From positions 1-19,448 of the forward strand of contig URRM01000026.1 in assembly GCA_900550295.1 (NCBI GenBank): DNA of 19,448 nt. The letters run 5' to 3'. This stretch comes from an uncultured bacterium. Lineage in GTDB: Bacteria; Cyanobacteriota; Vampirovibrionia; Gastranaerophilales; Gastranaerophilaceae. The position numbers and the translations under genes were made by a program. Below, piece by piece: positions 12,758 to 19,448 of the stretch. Numbering within the stretch: position 1 is the stretch's first letter; each line of letters begins with the position of its first letter. The notes under the pieces are model-generated. The model had not been told where the DNA came from and ran no database searches. It was given only the letters and a program-made list of their open reading frames with translations.

Positions 12758-15463
12758 TTACACTCCCAAGCCTCGCCAATAAGTTTTCATCTCGGTTATA
12801 AGTCTTTGTATTGTAGTAATATCATGCTCTTTTGCACATACCTCAATTTCTTTTGATATGTCATAAATCTTGTTTATACGCAAATTGCCCGCAGCCCCTT
12901 TTATTGAATGCGCAATCTCGGCTGATAAATCTAAGTCATTTTTCATTATAGAAGTTATTAAGTCTTGGATTTGGTTTGACAATTCAGTTCCAAAATCAGA
13001 CAACAAATCCTTTGCATCTTCAGTTTCAATGCCTAAGTCACCTTTTATTAAGTCTAAAATCATAGAAAGTTCTTGTTCGTTCTCAACTTTTGCCTCGATA
13101 AAATCATTTTCGATAGACTTATCAATTAAATTGTCATATTTTTTCAATATTTCAAGCAAACTTTCGTACTTTAAAGGCTTTGCCAAATAATCATCCATGC
13201 CGGCATCAAGACAAGTTTGATAATCACTTTGCATCGCATTTGCAGTTAAAGCGACTATCGGAAGGTTTTTGTATTGAGAATCTGCTCTTAAAATCTTTGT
13301 TGTTTCATAACCGTCTAAAACAGGCATTTGACAATCCATTAAAATTAAATCGTAAGTATTTGCATATATAGCATCAATCGCCTCTTTGCCATTGCCTGCA
13401 ATATCGCAACTTAAATTAGCTTTTGCCAACATTTTTGTTATAAGTTTTTGGTTTATCAAGTTATCCTCAACCAACAAAACTCTTAATGTCAAACCTGAAC
13501 AAGCTTCCAACAAGGTTTGATTAGTAACGGTTTCTTCTGTTTTGTTATTCATTACCAGATTGATACATTTTAACAAATCTTCTTTTCTGACAGGTTTTGG
13601 CAGATAACCTTGAATTAAGGTTTCGGTATTAGCCTTGCAATCCGCCATTTGTGCTCTTGATGACAATAGGATAATCGGTAAATCTGAAGATTTTTCTCTA
13701 ACCTTCTGCGCTAAATATAATCCGTCATATTCAGGCATACAATAATCCGACAAGATTAAGTCATATCCGCTATTAACGGTCAACTCATTAATCGCTTCTT
13801 CTACTGATTCAACACAAATAGTTTCGCAATCAAATTCTTTTAAGTAGTAAGATATTATTTTTAAGTTTGTTTTGTTATCGTCTACGACCAAAATTTTTAA
13901 GTCATTCAATTTGTAATCTTGAAACTCTAAGGGTTCATCCTTTGACTCATCTACCCCGAATTCAGCCGTAAATGTGAATGTTGAACCTACTCCTTCTTCC
14001 GAGTTTAGAGTAATTTTCCCGTTCATCATTTCAACCAAATTTTTAGAAATTGCCAAGCCTAATCCTGTACCGCCATACTTTCTTGTAGTCGAACTATCTG
14101 CTTGTGTAAAGGCTTCAAATATTTTTTCTTGATGCTCTTTCGATATACCTATACCGGTATCTGAAATTTCAAATTGCAGTTTTACTTTTTCATCTGATTT
14201 TTCAATCATTTTAGCAGTAACATTAATTTCTCCATGTTCAGTAAATTTAATTGCATTATTTATAAAATTGTTCAAAACCTGCTTTAATTTTACGGAATCT
14301 CCGACAATTTTTTCCGGCACATCTGAGAAACAAAGTACATTAATTTCAACATCTTTTTTAGATGAGTTTGAAGAAGCTAAAGTACCGACATCTTCCAAAA
14401 CATTTCGAACATTAAAGCTAATATTTTCCATTAGCATTTTTCCGGCTTCAATTTTTGACAAGTCTAAAATATCGTTAAGCAATTCCAATAAAATTTCAGA
14501 AGACTTTTGCGCCTCTGTTACGTAATCCTTTTGCTCTTCTGTTAATTTTGTTTCAGAAAGAAGTTGAATAAAACCTAAAATACCATTCATCGGAGTTCTG
14601 ATTTCATGGCTCATATTCGCCAAAAACTCACTTTTTGCTATGTTTGCAGTTTCTGCAAGCATAGTTGATTCTCTCAAGGATTTTTCTTGTCTTCGCTCTT
14701 CCGTAATATCATAAGATATCCCCAAAAGTCCGACAATTTTGCCCTTTTCATCCAAAATCGGAGCTTTTGTAATCGATACATAATAGTCTTCACCGTTTAT
14801 AAGCATGTGTTCAACTTCACGAAAAATCTGCTTAGTTCTTATTACTTTTTTATCGCATTCAACAAGCTGTTCTACAGTTTTTTCAGGGGCAAGATTTTCG
14901 GAACGAAGAATCTCGCTCATATGTCTGCCTATAATATATTCTTTTTTTAAACCGTAATAGTTTTCGTACTCTTCATTAATCATACGAAAACGTCCGTCAA
15001 TATCCTTAATCCACAAGGCAAACGGAATATTATCAAATAACGCTCTTAACTGAGAGCTTTGTTCTTTAACTTTTAAAACAAGTTTTCTCTTTTCGGTGAT
15101 ATCCCTTGACACACCCTGAACACCAATAACTTCACCAACATTGTTATAAAGTGGAGATTTTATAGTTTCAATTAAGCGAGTACCTTTTTCAGGATGCTCT
15201 ACCCAAGTTTCAAAAGTATGCGGTTCTTTTGTTTTAACAATAATTTCGTCTTCTTCTTTAAATATTTTAACCATTTCCGGCGGAAAAATTTCTTCATCTT
15301 TTTTTCCAATCATTTCTTTCATTGACGAAAAACCTGCCATTACAGCATTCGCTTTTGACGTACCTTGATAAACTCCTGTTAAGTCTTTAAAAAATATGTA
15401 CTCAGGTGTTGAATTCAACCAATTCAGCCAAGCCTCTGCTCTTGTTTCTAAATCCAGTTCCAT
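12758..15463 (-). CDS. Hybrid sensor histidine kinase (PAS-PAS-HisKA-HATPase-REC-REC-HPt)
   Basis: This 901-residue phosphorelay protein has no TM segment and should sense in the cytoplasm. It has two PAS domains (about 10-127 and 138-256), each ending in the DITE motif. The HisKA domain has phospho-accepting H286 in FLANMSHEIRTPMNG. The HATPase domain (about 388-502) has the N box NNFINNAIKF, DTGIGI (435-440) and GGTGLGLAI (464-472). REC1 (about 521-637) has DD528-529, phospho-site D573 and K623. REC2 (about 659-775) has ED666-667, D710 and K762. The HPt domain (about 800-900) has H852 in AHSIKGAAGN. All catalytic residues are present, so the full His-Asp-His-Asp relay should work. The final acceptor is probably another protein; the divergent REC-HD-GYP is the obvious candidate. 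ATG 15463 has AGGAT six bases upstream. Confidence 0.95.
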   Translation of the reverse strand: MELDLETRAEAWLNWLNSTPEYIFFKDLTGVYQGTSKANAVMAGFSSMKEMIGKKDEEIFPPEMVKIFKEEDEIIVKTKEPHTFETWVEHPEKGTRLIETIKSPLYNNVGEVIGVQGVSRDITEKRKLVLKVKEQSSQLRALFDNIPFALWIKDIDGRFRMINEEYENYYGLKKEYIIGRHMSEILRSENLAPEKTVEQLVECDKKVIRTKQIFREVEHMLINGEDYYVSITKAPILDEKGKIVGLLGISYDITEERRQEKSLRESTMLAETANIAKSEFLANMSHEIRTPMNGILGFIQLLSETKLTEEQKDYVTEAQKSSEILLELLNDILDLSKIEAGKMLMENISFNVRNVLEDVGTLASSNSSKKDVEINVLCFSDVPEKIVGDSVKLKQVLNNFINNAIKFTEHGEINVTAKMIEKSDEKVKLQFEISDTGIGISKEHQEKIFEAFTQADSSTTRKYGGTGLGLAISKNLVEMMNGKITLNSEEGVGSTFTFTAEFGVDESKDEPLEFQDYKLNDLKILVVDDNKTNLKIISYYLKEFDCETICVESVEEAINELTVNSGYDLILSDYCMPEYDGLYLAQKVREKSSDLPIILLSSRAQMADCKANTETLIQGYLPKPVRKEDLLKCINLVMNNKTEETVTNQTLLEACSGLTLRVLLVEDNLINQKLITKMLAKANLSCDIAGNGKEAIDAIYANTYDLILMDCQMPVLDGYETTKILRADSQYKNLPIVALTANAMQSDYQTCLDAGMDDYLAKPLKYESLLEILKKYDNLIDKSIENDFIEAKVENEQELSMILDLIKGDLGIETEDAKDLLSDFGTELSNQIQDLITSIMKNDLDLSAEIAHSIKGAAGNLRINKIYDISKEIEVCAKEHDITTIQRLITEMKTYWRGLGV

Positions 15464-15489
15464 GTAAAATCCTATCTTTACTAAGTGTA

Positions 15490-15519
15490 ACTATACTAGC
15501 ATAAAATTTTGCAAATGAA
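15490..15519 (-). promoter_or_regulatory. Possible promoter of the hybrid kinase gene
   Basis: TATAGT on the minus strand (15495-15490) has a weak upstream TTCATT at 18 bases. The predicted start is about 20 bases before the ATG. Its upstream part overlaps the -35 region of the divergent promoter, so the two may compete. Confidence 0.35.
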
Positions 15520-15536
15520 AAAATAGATGTTATAAT
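15508..15536 (+). promoter_or_regulatory. Promoter of the REC-HD-GYP gene, leaderless
   Basis: TTTGCA (15508-15513), a 17-base spacer and TATAAT (15531-15536), with TG at 15528-15529 giving an extended -10. The usual start point, about seven bases after the -10, coincides with the A of the ATG at 15543. Confidence 0.65.
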
Positions 15537-15542
15537 TCATTT

Positions 15543-16616
15543 ATGAATAAGAAGATTTTAATTGTTGACGACAACGAAACTAATTTAAAAATATTGACTT
15601 TAATATTAAAGAAAGATGCTTACAATGTTATACAAGCTAACGATCCGAAAATTGTAAGAGGGCTTGTATTAAGAGAAAAACCAGATTTAATCTTGTTAGA
15701 TATAAACATGCCTGATATTAACGGCCTTGATTTGGCCGAACGCTTAAAGAAAGATCCACAAATAGGCGACATTCCGATTATATTCATTAGTGCTTTGTCT
15801 AACTCTTCAGATGTTGCTAAAGGATTTGCTGTCGGGGCAGTTGACTACATAACAAAACCTTACAAAGCAGAAGAGGCCAGGGTTCGTATAAAAACTCATT
15901 TAAAATTGTGTGATATGAAAAAAGCACTTGAAGAAAAAAATAAACACTTGATGCAAATTGTTGAAAATCAGGTAAAAAAGACATCAGAAGCTCAAATGGA
16001 AACAATTTTTTCTCTTGCAAAACTTGCACAATCAAGAGATGATGACACAGGCAAACACTTAGAAAGAGTTCAAAAGTATTGTTTTGCATTAGCAACGGAA
16101 CTTTCAAAAAACTCACCGTACAAAGATGAAATAGACAAAAACTTTATCAAAAATATTGTATACGCAAGCCCATTACACGACATTGGCAAGGTTGCAATAT
16201 CAGATAGCATTCTTTTAAAACCAGGTAAATTAACACCTGAAGAATTCAATAAAATGAAACTTCATACAATTTATGGCGCAGACACTCTTGCAGAAGTTCA
16301 TAAAAAATTTGGAAGAAACGATTTTATTGAAATGGGCGTTTACATTGCCCGCTACCACCACGAACGTTGGGACGGCTCAGGATATCCTGAAAACTTACAA
16401 GGCGAAGACATTCCATTATGCGCAAGAATTATGGCTATTGCGGATGTTTATGATGCTCTCGCTTCTAAACGTGTCTACAAGGTTGCTTTTCCTCACGAAA
16501 AATGTGTAGACATAATGATAGAAGGACGAGGTACTCAATTTGATCCTTACATTTTAGATGCATTCATAAATATTAATAAAGAATTTAAGAAAATCAGAGA
16601 AGAGTTAGAAGAGTAA
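15543..16616 (+). CDS. Response regulator with HD-GYP phosphodiesterase domain
   Basis: A 357-residue protein. The N-terminal REC domain (about 3-120) has the acidic pair DD9-10, phospho-site D53 in LLDINMP and K105 in ITKPY. A coiled linker (about 124-150) joins it to an HD-GYP domain (about 150-350) with the HD pair H212-D213 (LHDIGK), HHE (272-274), GSGYP (278-282) and IADVYDAL further on. HD-GYP proteins of this RpfG-like form hydrolyse cyclic di-GMP, so phosphorylation of D53 would change the level of that messenger. It is divergent from the hybrid kinase, from which it is separated by 79 bases. There is no ribosome binding site before the ATG, and the promoter position suggests a leaderless mRNA. 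No diguanylate cyclase is in the window. Confidence 0.93.
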   Translation: MNKKILIVDDNETNLKILTLILKKDAYNVIQANDPKIVRGLVLREKPDLILLDINMPDINGLDLAERLKKDPQIGDIPIIFISALSNSSDVAKGFAVGAVDYITKPYKAEEARVRIKTHLKLCDMKKALEEKNKHLMQIVENQVKKTSEAQMETIFSLAKLAQSRDDDTGKHLERVQKYCFALATELSKNSPYKDEIDKNFIKNIVYASPLHDIGKVAISDSILLKPGKLTPEEFNKMKLHTIYGADTLAEVHKKFGRNDFIEMGVYIARYHHERWDGSGYPENLQGEDIPLCARIMAIADVYDALASKRVYKVAFPHEKCVDIMIEGRGTQFDPYILDAFININKEFKKIREELEE

Positions 16617-16698
16617 TACTACTTCATTAACAGTTTAAAACCTTCCTCAAACCCCTATATTTACCGGCTTTTATTAAGTGTCATTTATACCTTTATTG

Positions 16699-16726
16699 TT
16701 AACTTTTATTGCAATTTTTGTATGAT
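16699..16726 (+). promoter_or_regulatory. Promoter of the metallopeptidase gene
   Basis: TTAACT (16699-16704), a 16-base spacer and TATGAT (16721-16726). Transcription should start near 16733, leaving a 5' UTR of about 68 bases that opens with a hairpin, ACACTT-GCCAAG-AAGTGT (16737-16754). Confidence 0.45.
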
Positions 16727-16800
16727 ATTTGCAAAAACACTTGCCAAGAAGTGTAAAAAGTACTATTATTATTTTTGATATTACGGAGGAATTTAAAAAA

Positions 16801-18636
16801 ATGAATTTAACTGTTACCCCATACAGATATAACAATACAAATATTGCTTTCGCAAGAAAAACTAAACAACAAAACCCGCAAAGAGAAGTTTCACCGAACT
16901 ACCCTACAGGTTACATTACAACCCCTGATGCTTTCAAAAAAGAAACTTTTAACGTTGACATCGCTTTAGGTCAGTTGAAAAATATCAACGAAAGCAAAAC
17001 TGGTGCAACCAGAGATAAATTCAGCTTAAAAAATCTTGCTGAAATGAAAAATATTTTGACAGCAAACCCTGAAAAATGGGAATCAGTTCACGCTTTAGCT
17101 AAAAAAGAATACATCTCAGGAAACGGTGTTGTAACTCTTGCAAAAGCTGACACTGACAAACTTAATGTTATCAAGGATTACTCTGATGTTAAAAACGCTC
17201 AAGATAAACCAAGATACAATGAAACAGAACTTATTTACTATTCTAACAAATCAGATGCTAAAACTTTGAACCACACTAAGGTTTTAACAAAAACAAGTCT
17301 TAGCCCTGAAAATATTTTAGCTCTTAAAAACTTCAAACCTCAATTCTTAGAAAAAGTTTCTGACAGAGTTGTCGAAGTTGAAAAGGATGCTTGCAATAAC
17401 AATGTTAAACAGATCGTATTCACAGCTGACAACGCTGACAGAAGTGCGTTCAACATTGTTGCTAAAGACAACAAAAACACTATTCACTCTGTTCTTGTAG
17501 ACAAAAACATGAACAAAGATGCAGTTGAAACATCAAACATTTACAGGACTAAAAAAGGCAACATTTACCAAATCAAAAAAGTAAACGATTTGAGAAACAA
17601 CACTATCTCTAAAGTTCGTTTACAAGCTGACGAAAACGGTTACCCTATAGTAACTCACGAAGTTAGAGTTATCAAAGATAAAAACAACAAAGTTGTAAGA
17701 ACTGAATATACATCCCCATCAGAAATTGCCGGTATCTTTGATATCAAATATCAATACCCAAACGGTAAAGAAGAAGTTGTTTCTTCAGGTAAATTTGACA
17801 AGAAGACCGGCATCACTTCTATCAAAAAGAACATGGTTTCTTTAGACGGAACAAGAACTGATTACCTATACGAAAATGACGAAAACGGTAACAGAATTTC
17901 TGATTACAAAATTACAGATAAAAACGGTAAGGTTCTTTTAAACAAGAGTGCAACTTTCGAAGTTGTTTCTCCAAACAAGATTATTTCATCTAACAACGAC
18001 AACAAATACGAAATCACTCTTAGTGACAAATCAATTGATGTAAAAGACCTAAAACATCCTGAAAGAGAAGTTGTAACTCTTGATATCGATAAGAAAATTC
18101 AAGGTAACAAAAAAGCTATCTTAGCTTCTCTTAAAGAAATGCCGGGTGAAGAATTAATCAAAGTTGCTCAATCAACTAAAACGTTAGTAGGTATTGATTC
18201 ACCTCTTGAATCTTACTACTCACCTTCAGATAAATCTATTCACTCAAGTGATCAATTATTCGTAGTTCTTCATGAACTAGGTCATGCAAGAGATATGAGA
18301 GATGTAAATTTAAACTCAACTCTTAAATTCAAAGAAACTATTGGTAAAGCAATCTTTACTGACGAAAAGCTATACAAAACATTTGAAGAAGAAAAAGCAA
18401 ACTTCAACAAAGCGTTCCCTGATGCTCAACGTGACCACATTGATTACTTTATCAACACACTTAACCACTACGGCGGAGAATTCGGTGGGCTAAGAGAAAC
18501 AATCGCTGAAAGTAATGCGCTATTAACTACTCCTAAAACTATGGAATTATTGGCTATTCGTTCTCAATACTTACAACAATACTTCCCTAAAACTATAGCT
18601 CATCTTTCTGAAGCGTTAAACAAAGAAGCTGTATAA
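16801..18636 (+). CDS. Lethal-factor-like zinc metallopeptidase
   Basis: A 611-residue protein. The C-terminal domain (about 455-605) has the zinc motif HELGH (491-495, in VVLHELGHARDM) and a downstream ETIAE (566-570) that can give the third zinc ligand. The HELGHARD form and spacing resemble the anthrax lethal factor C-terminal (ATLF-type) peptidases. Residues 1-450 are unrecognised: a helical stretch (50-180), then a beta-rich Asn/Lys-rich region with repeated short units (YPNGKEEVV, YENDENGNRI, KITDKNGKVLL), like sugar- or protein-binding repeats. There is no Sec signal peptide; the N-terminus is a polar tail (NNTNIAFARKTKQQ). Start: ATG 16801 with GGAGGA ten bases upstream; an in-frame TTG 72 bases earlier has no such site. 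It has its own promoter and a strong terminator. Confidence 0.75.
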   Translation: MNLTVTPYRYNNTNIAFARKTKQQNPQREVSPNYPTGYITTPDAFKKETFNVDIALGQLKNINESKTGATRDKFSLKNLAEMKNILTANPEKWESVHALAKKEYISGNGVVTLAKADTDKLNVIKDYSDVKNAQDKPRYNETELIYYSNKSDAKTLNHTKVLTKTSLSPENILALKNFKPQFLEKVSDRVVEVEKDACNNNVKQIVFTADNADRSAFNIVAKDNKNTIHSVLVDKNMNKDAVETSNIYRTKKGNIYQIKKVNDLRNNTISKVRLQADENGYPIVTHEVRVIKDKNNKVVRTEYTSPSEIAGIFDIKYQYPNGKEEVVSSGKFDKKTGITSIKKNMVSLDGTRTDYLYENDENGNRISDYKITDKNGKVLLNKSATFEVVSPNKIISSNNDNKYEITLSDKSIDVKDLKHPEREVVTLDIDKKIQGNKKAILASLKEMPGEELIKVAQSTKTLVGIDSPLESYYSPSDKSIHSSDQLFVVLHELGHARDMRDVNLNSTLKFKETIGKAIFTDEKLYKTFEEEKANFNKAFPDAQRDHIDYFINTLNHYGGEFGGLRETIAESNALLTTPKTMELLAIRSQYLQQYFPKTIAHLSEALNKEAV

Positions 18637-18668
18637 ACTTATTTTATCAGACATAATCTTTCTAAAGG

Positions 18669-18698
18669 GCGCCGTTTGCATTGCAAACGGCGCTTTTT
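18669..18698 (+). terminator. Strong rho-independent terminator
   Basis: GCGCCGTTTGC (18669-18679) pairs perfectly with GCAAACGGCGC (18683-18693) around a three-base loop, followed by five T. It ends the metallopeptidase transcript and isolates the next gene. Confidence 0.95.
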
Positions 18699-18715
18699 AC
18701 AATTTTTAATAAAGA

Positions 18716-18744
18716 TTGAACAATTTTAAAACTTGGGATATATT
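18716..18744 (+). promoter_or_regulatory. Promoter of the last gene
   Basis: TTGAAC (18716-18721), a 17-base spacer and TATATT (18739-18744). The predicted start is near 18751, about 20 bases before the ATG. Confidence 0.65.
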
Positions 18745-18771
18745 ATAGTTATTCAAATAAGGAGATAAAAA

Positions 18772-19448
18772 ATGAAAAAACAAATTATTACAACTTTATG
18801 TGTATCAGCTTTATTAGTATCTAGCGCTGCGATTGCCGCTACAACTTCTAAAAGCTTCGGCGGTTTTACTATTAACGTAAACACACCAACTACACAAACT
18901 AAAACAACTACACCTCAACAATCACAAAGAGCTAAAACTTTATCAGCTAACCAAACAGCGATGAAAAATCAAATTAATTCTATCGTAAATACAGCAACCA
19001 GCGCATCTAAAACATATGAATCTGCTGTAAACGGCTTGTCTACAGCTTTATTACCTGCAAACAAACAAAAAGAACTTGCTGCACAAAAAGCTAAAATTAA
19101 ACAAGTTTCTAAAGATGCTCTAACTGTTAACATTGATGTTGCAGAAAACGGTGCTATTACTTTAACAAACTATTTGAACACATCTGAAGCTAAGAAAAAT
19201 TTGAAAAACATGTCCTCTTCTCAAAAAAGCGCAGTTAGAACAAATTTAAACAAATTAGCTACAGTTGATTCAACTTATACAAAGTTAATTTCTCAATCTA
19301 AAACTTTAGCAGAACAAGTTGCTAATGATCCTACAGCTGCAATTCTTATGTCTTCTGAATTTAAAAAATTGAAAACTGTAAGAACTGAAACTGTTAAACA
19401 AACTAAAAATATCGCAAAATTGACTTCTGCTGTTGCTAAATCAACAGG
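18772..19448 (+). CDS. Exported helical protein, 3' end outside the window
   Basis: The frame is open from ATG 18772 to the window edge (225 complete codons), so the C-terminus is missing. The product begins with a clear signal peptide (MKKQIITTLCVSALLVSSA, cut near AIA-A). A Thr/Gln/Lys-rich stretch with FGGFTINVNTP follows, then long Ala/Lys/Ser/Thr-rich segments that look mainly helical (for example residues 60-120 and 135-220). No cysteine remains in the mature part seen and no family is recognised. GGAGA lies six bases before the ATG. It is probably a secreted or periplasmic protein, transcribed alone from its own promoter. Sparse aromatic residues and low complexity suggest a structural or surface role, which is inference. 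Confidence 0.85.
   Translation, partial: MKKQIITTLCVSALLVSSAAIAATTSKSFGGFTINVNTPTTQTKTTTPQQSQRAKTLSANQTAMKNQINSIVNTATSASKTYESAVNGLSTALLPANKQKELAAQKAKIKQVSKDALTVNIDVAENGAITLTNYLNTSEAKKNLKNMSSSQKSAVRTNLNKLATVDSTYTKLISQSKTLAEQVANDPTAAILMSSEFKKLKTVRTETVKQTKNIAKLTSAVAKST

Noticed and set aside
16729..16800. An upstream TTG start for the metallopeptidase.
   Set aside because: It falls at the predicted transcription start and lacks a ribosome site, while ATG 16801 has GGAGGA.
1..19448. CRISPR arrays, transposases, integrases or rRNA genes.
   Set aside because: No regularly spaced repeats, recombinase motifs or rRNA sequence were seen.

Overview
The window is strongly A+T-rich, densely packed bacterial DNA from a diderm (two-membrane) cell. 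An outer-membrane beta-barrel protein with a signal peptide, two TonB/TolA-like proteins and several signal-peptide or membrane-anchored envelope proteins support this. The style (A+T-rich, YidC with a large periplasmic insertion, lethal-factor-like peptidase, many short envelope proteins) would fit an uncultured host-associated lineage such as the gut Vampirovibrionia/Melainabacteria (Gastranaerophilales). That placement is inference; no marker gene here proves it. All 16 complete genes stop with TAA (10) or TAG (6), none with TGA.

Layout. 1-1408, minus strand: the first codons of a gene leaving the window, then an OprO/P-like porin. 1489-1807, plus strand: a near-consensus promoter, a ~170-nt structured leader, tRNA-Pro(UGG) and a terminator. 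The leader carries a 24-bp direct repeat of the tRNA 5' end. 1852-3972: yidC and queA, directly abutting. 4073-6529: a promoter preceded by clustered ACATG elements, then an alpha/beta hydrolase, a methyltransferase-like protein and an exported von Willebrand A (VWA) protein. 6530-6881: a terminator, a palindromic operator-like site, an extended -10 promoter and a possible micro-ORF.

6882-12182, minus strand: a tight six-gene operon of envelope proteins. In transcription order it encodes a two-TM small protein; an exported protein with a VirB10/TrbI-like beta domain and glycine zipper; a membrane-anchored VWA protein; an eight-TM protein with an N-terminal soluble domain; a TonB-like protein; and a second TonB-like protein with a cytoplasmic zinc ribbon. 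No ExbB/ExbD or secretion ATPase is present. The gene order matches no trans-envelope machine I know and is the best candidate for an undescribed system.

12265-15463, minus strand: a membrane-anchored protein of unknown function and a PAS-PAS-HisKA-HATPase-REC-REC-HPt hybrid kinase. Divergent from the kinase is a REC-HD-GYP (cyclic-di-GMP phosphodiesterase) gene at 15543 that appears leaderless. The two are likely parts of one signalling circuit; whether it controls the envelope operon next door is inference from position. 16699-18698: a lethal-factor-like zinc metallopeptidase gene with its own promoter and a strong terminator. 18716-19448: promoter and 5' part of a gene for an exported helical protein that runs off the window.
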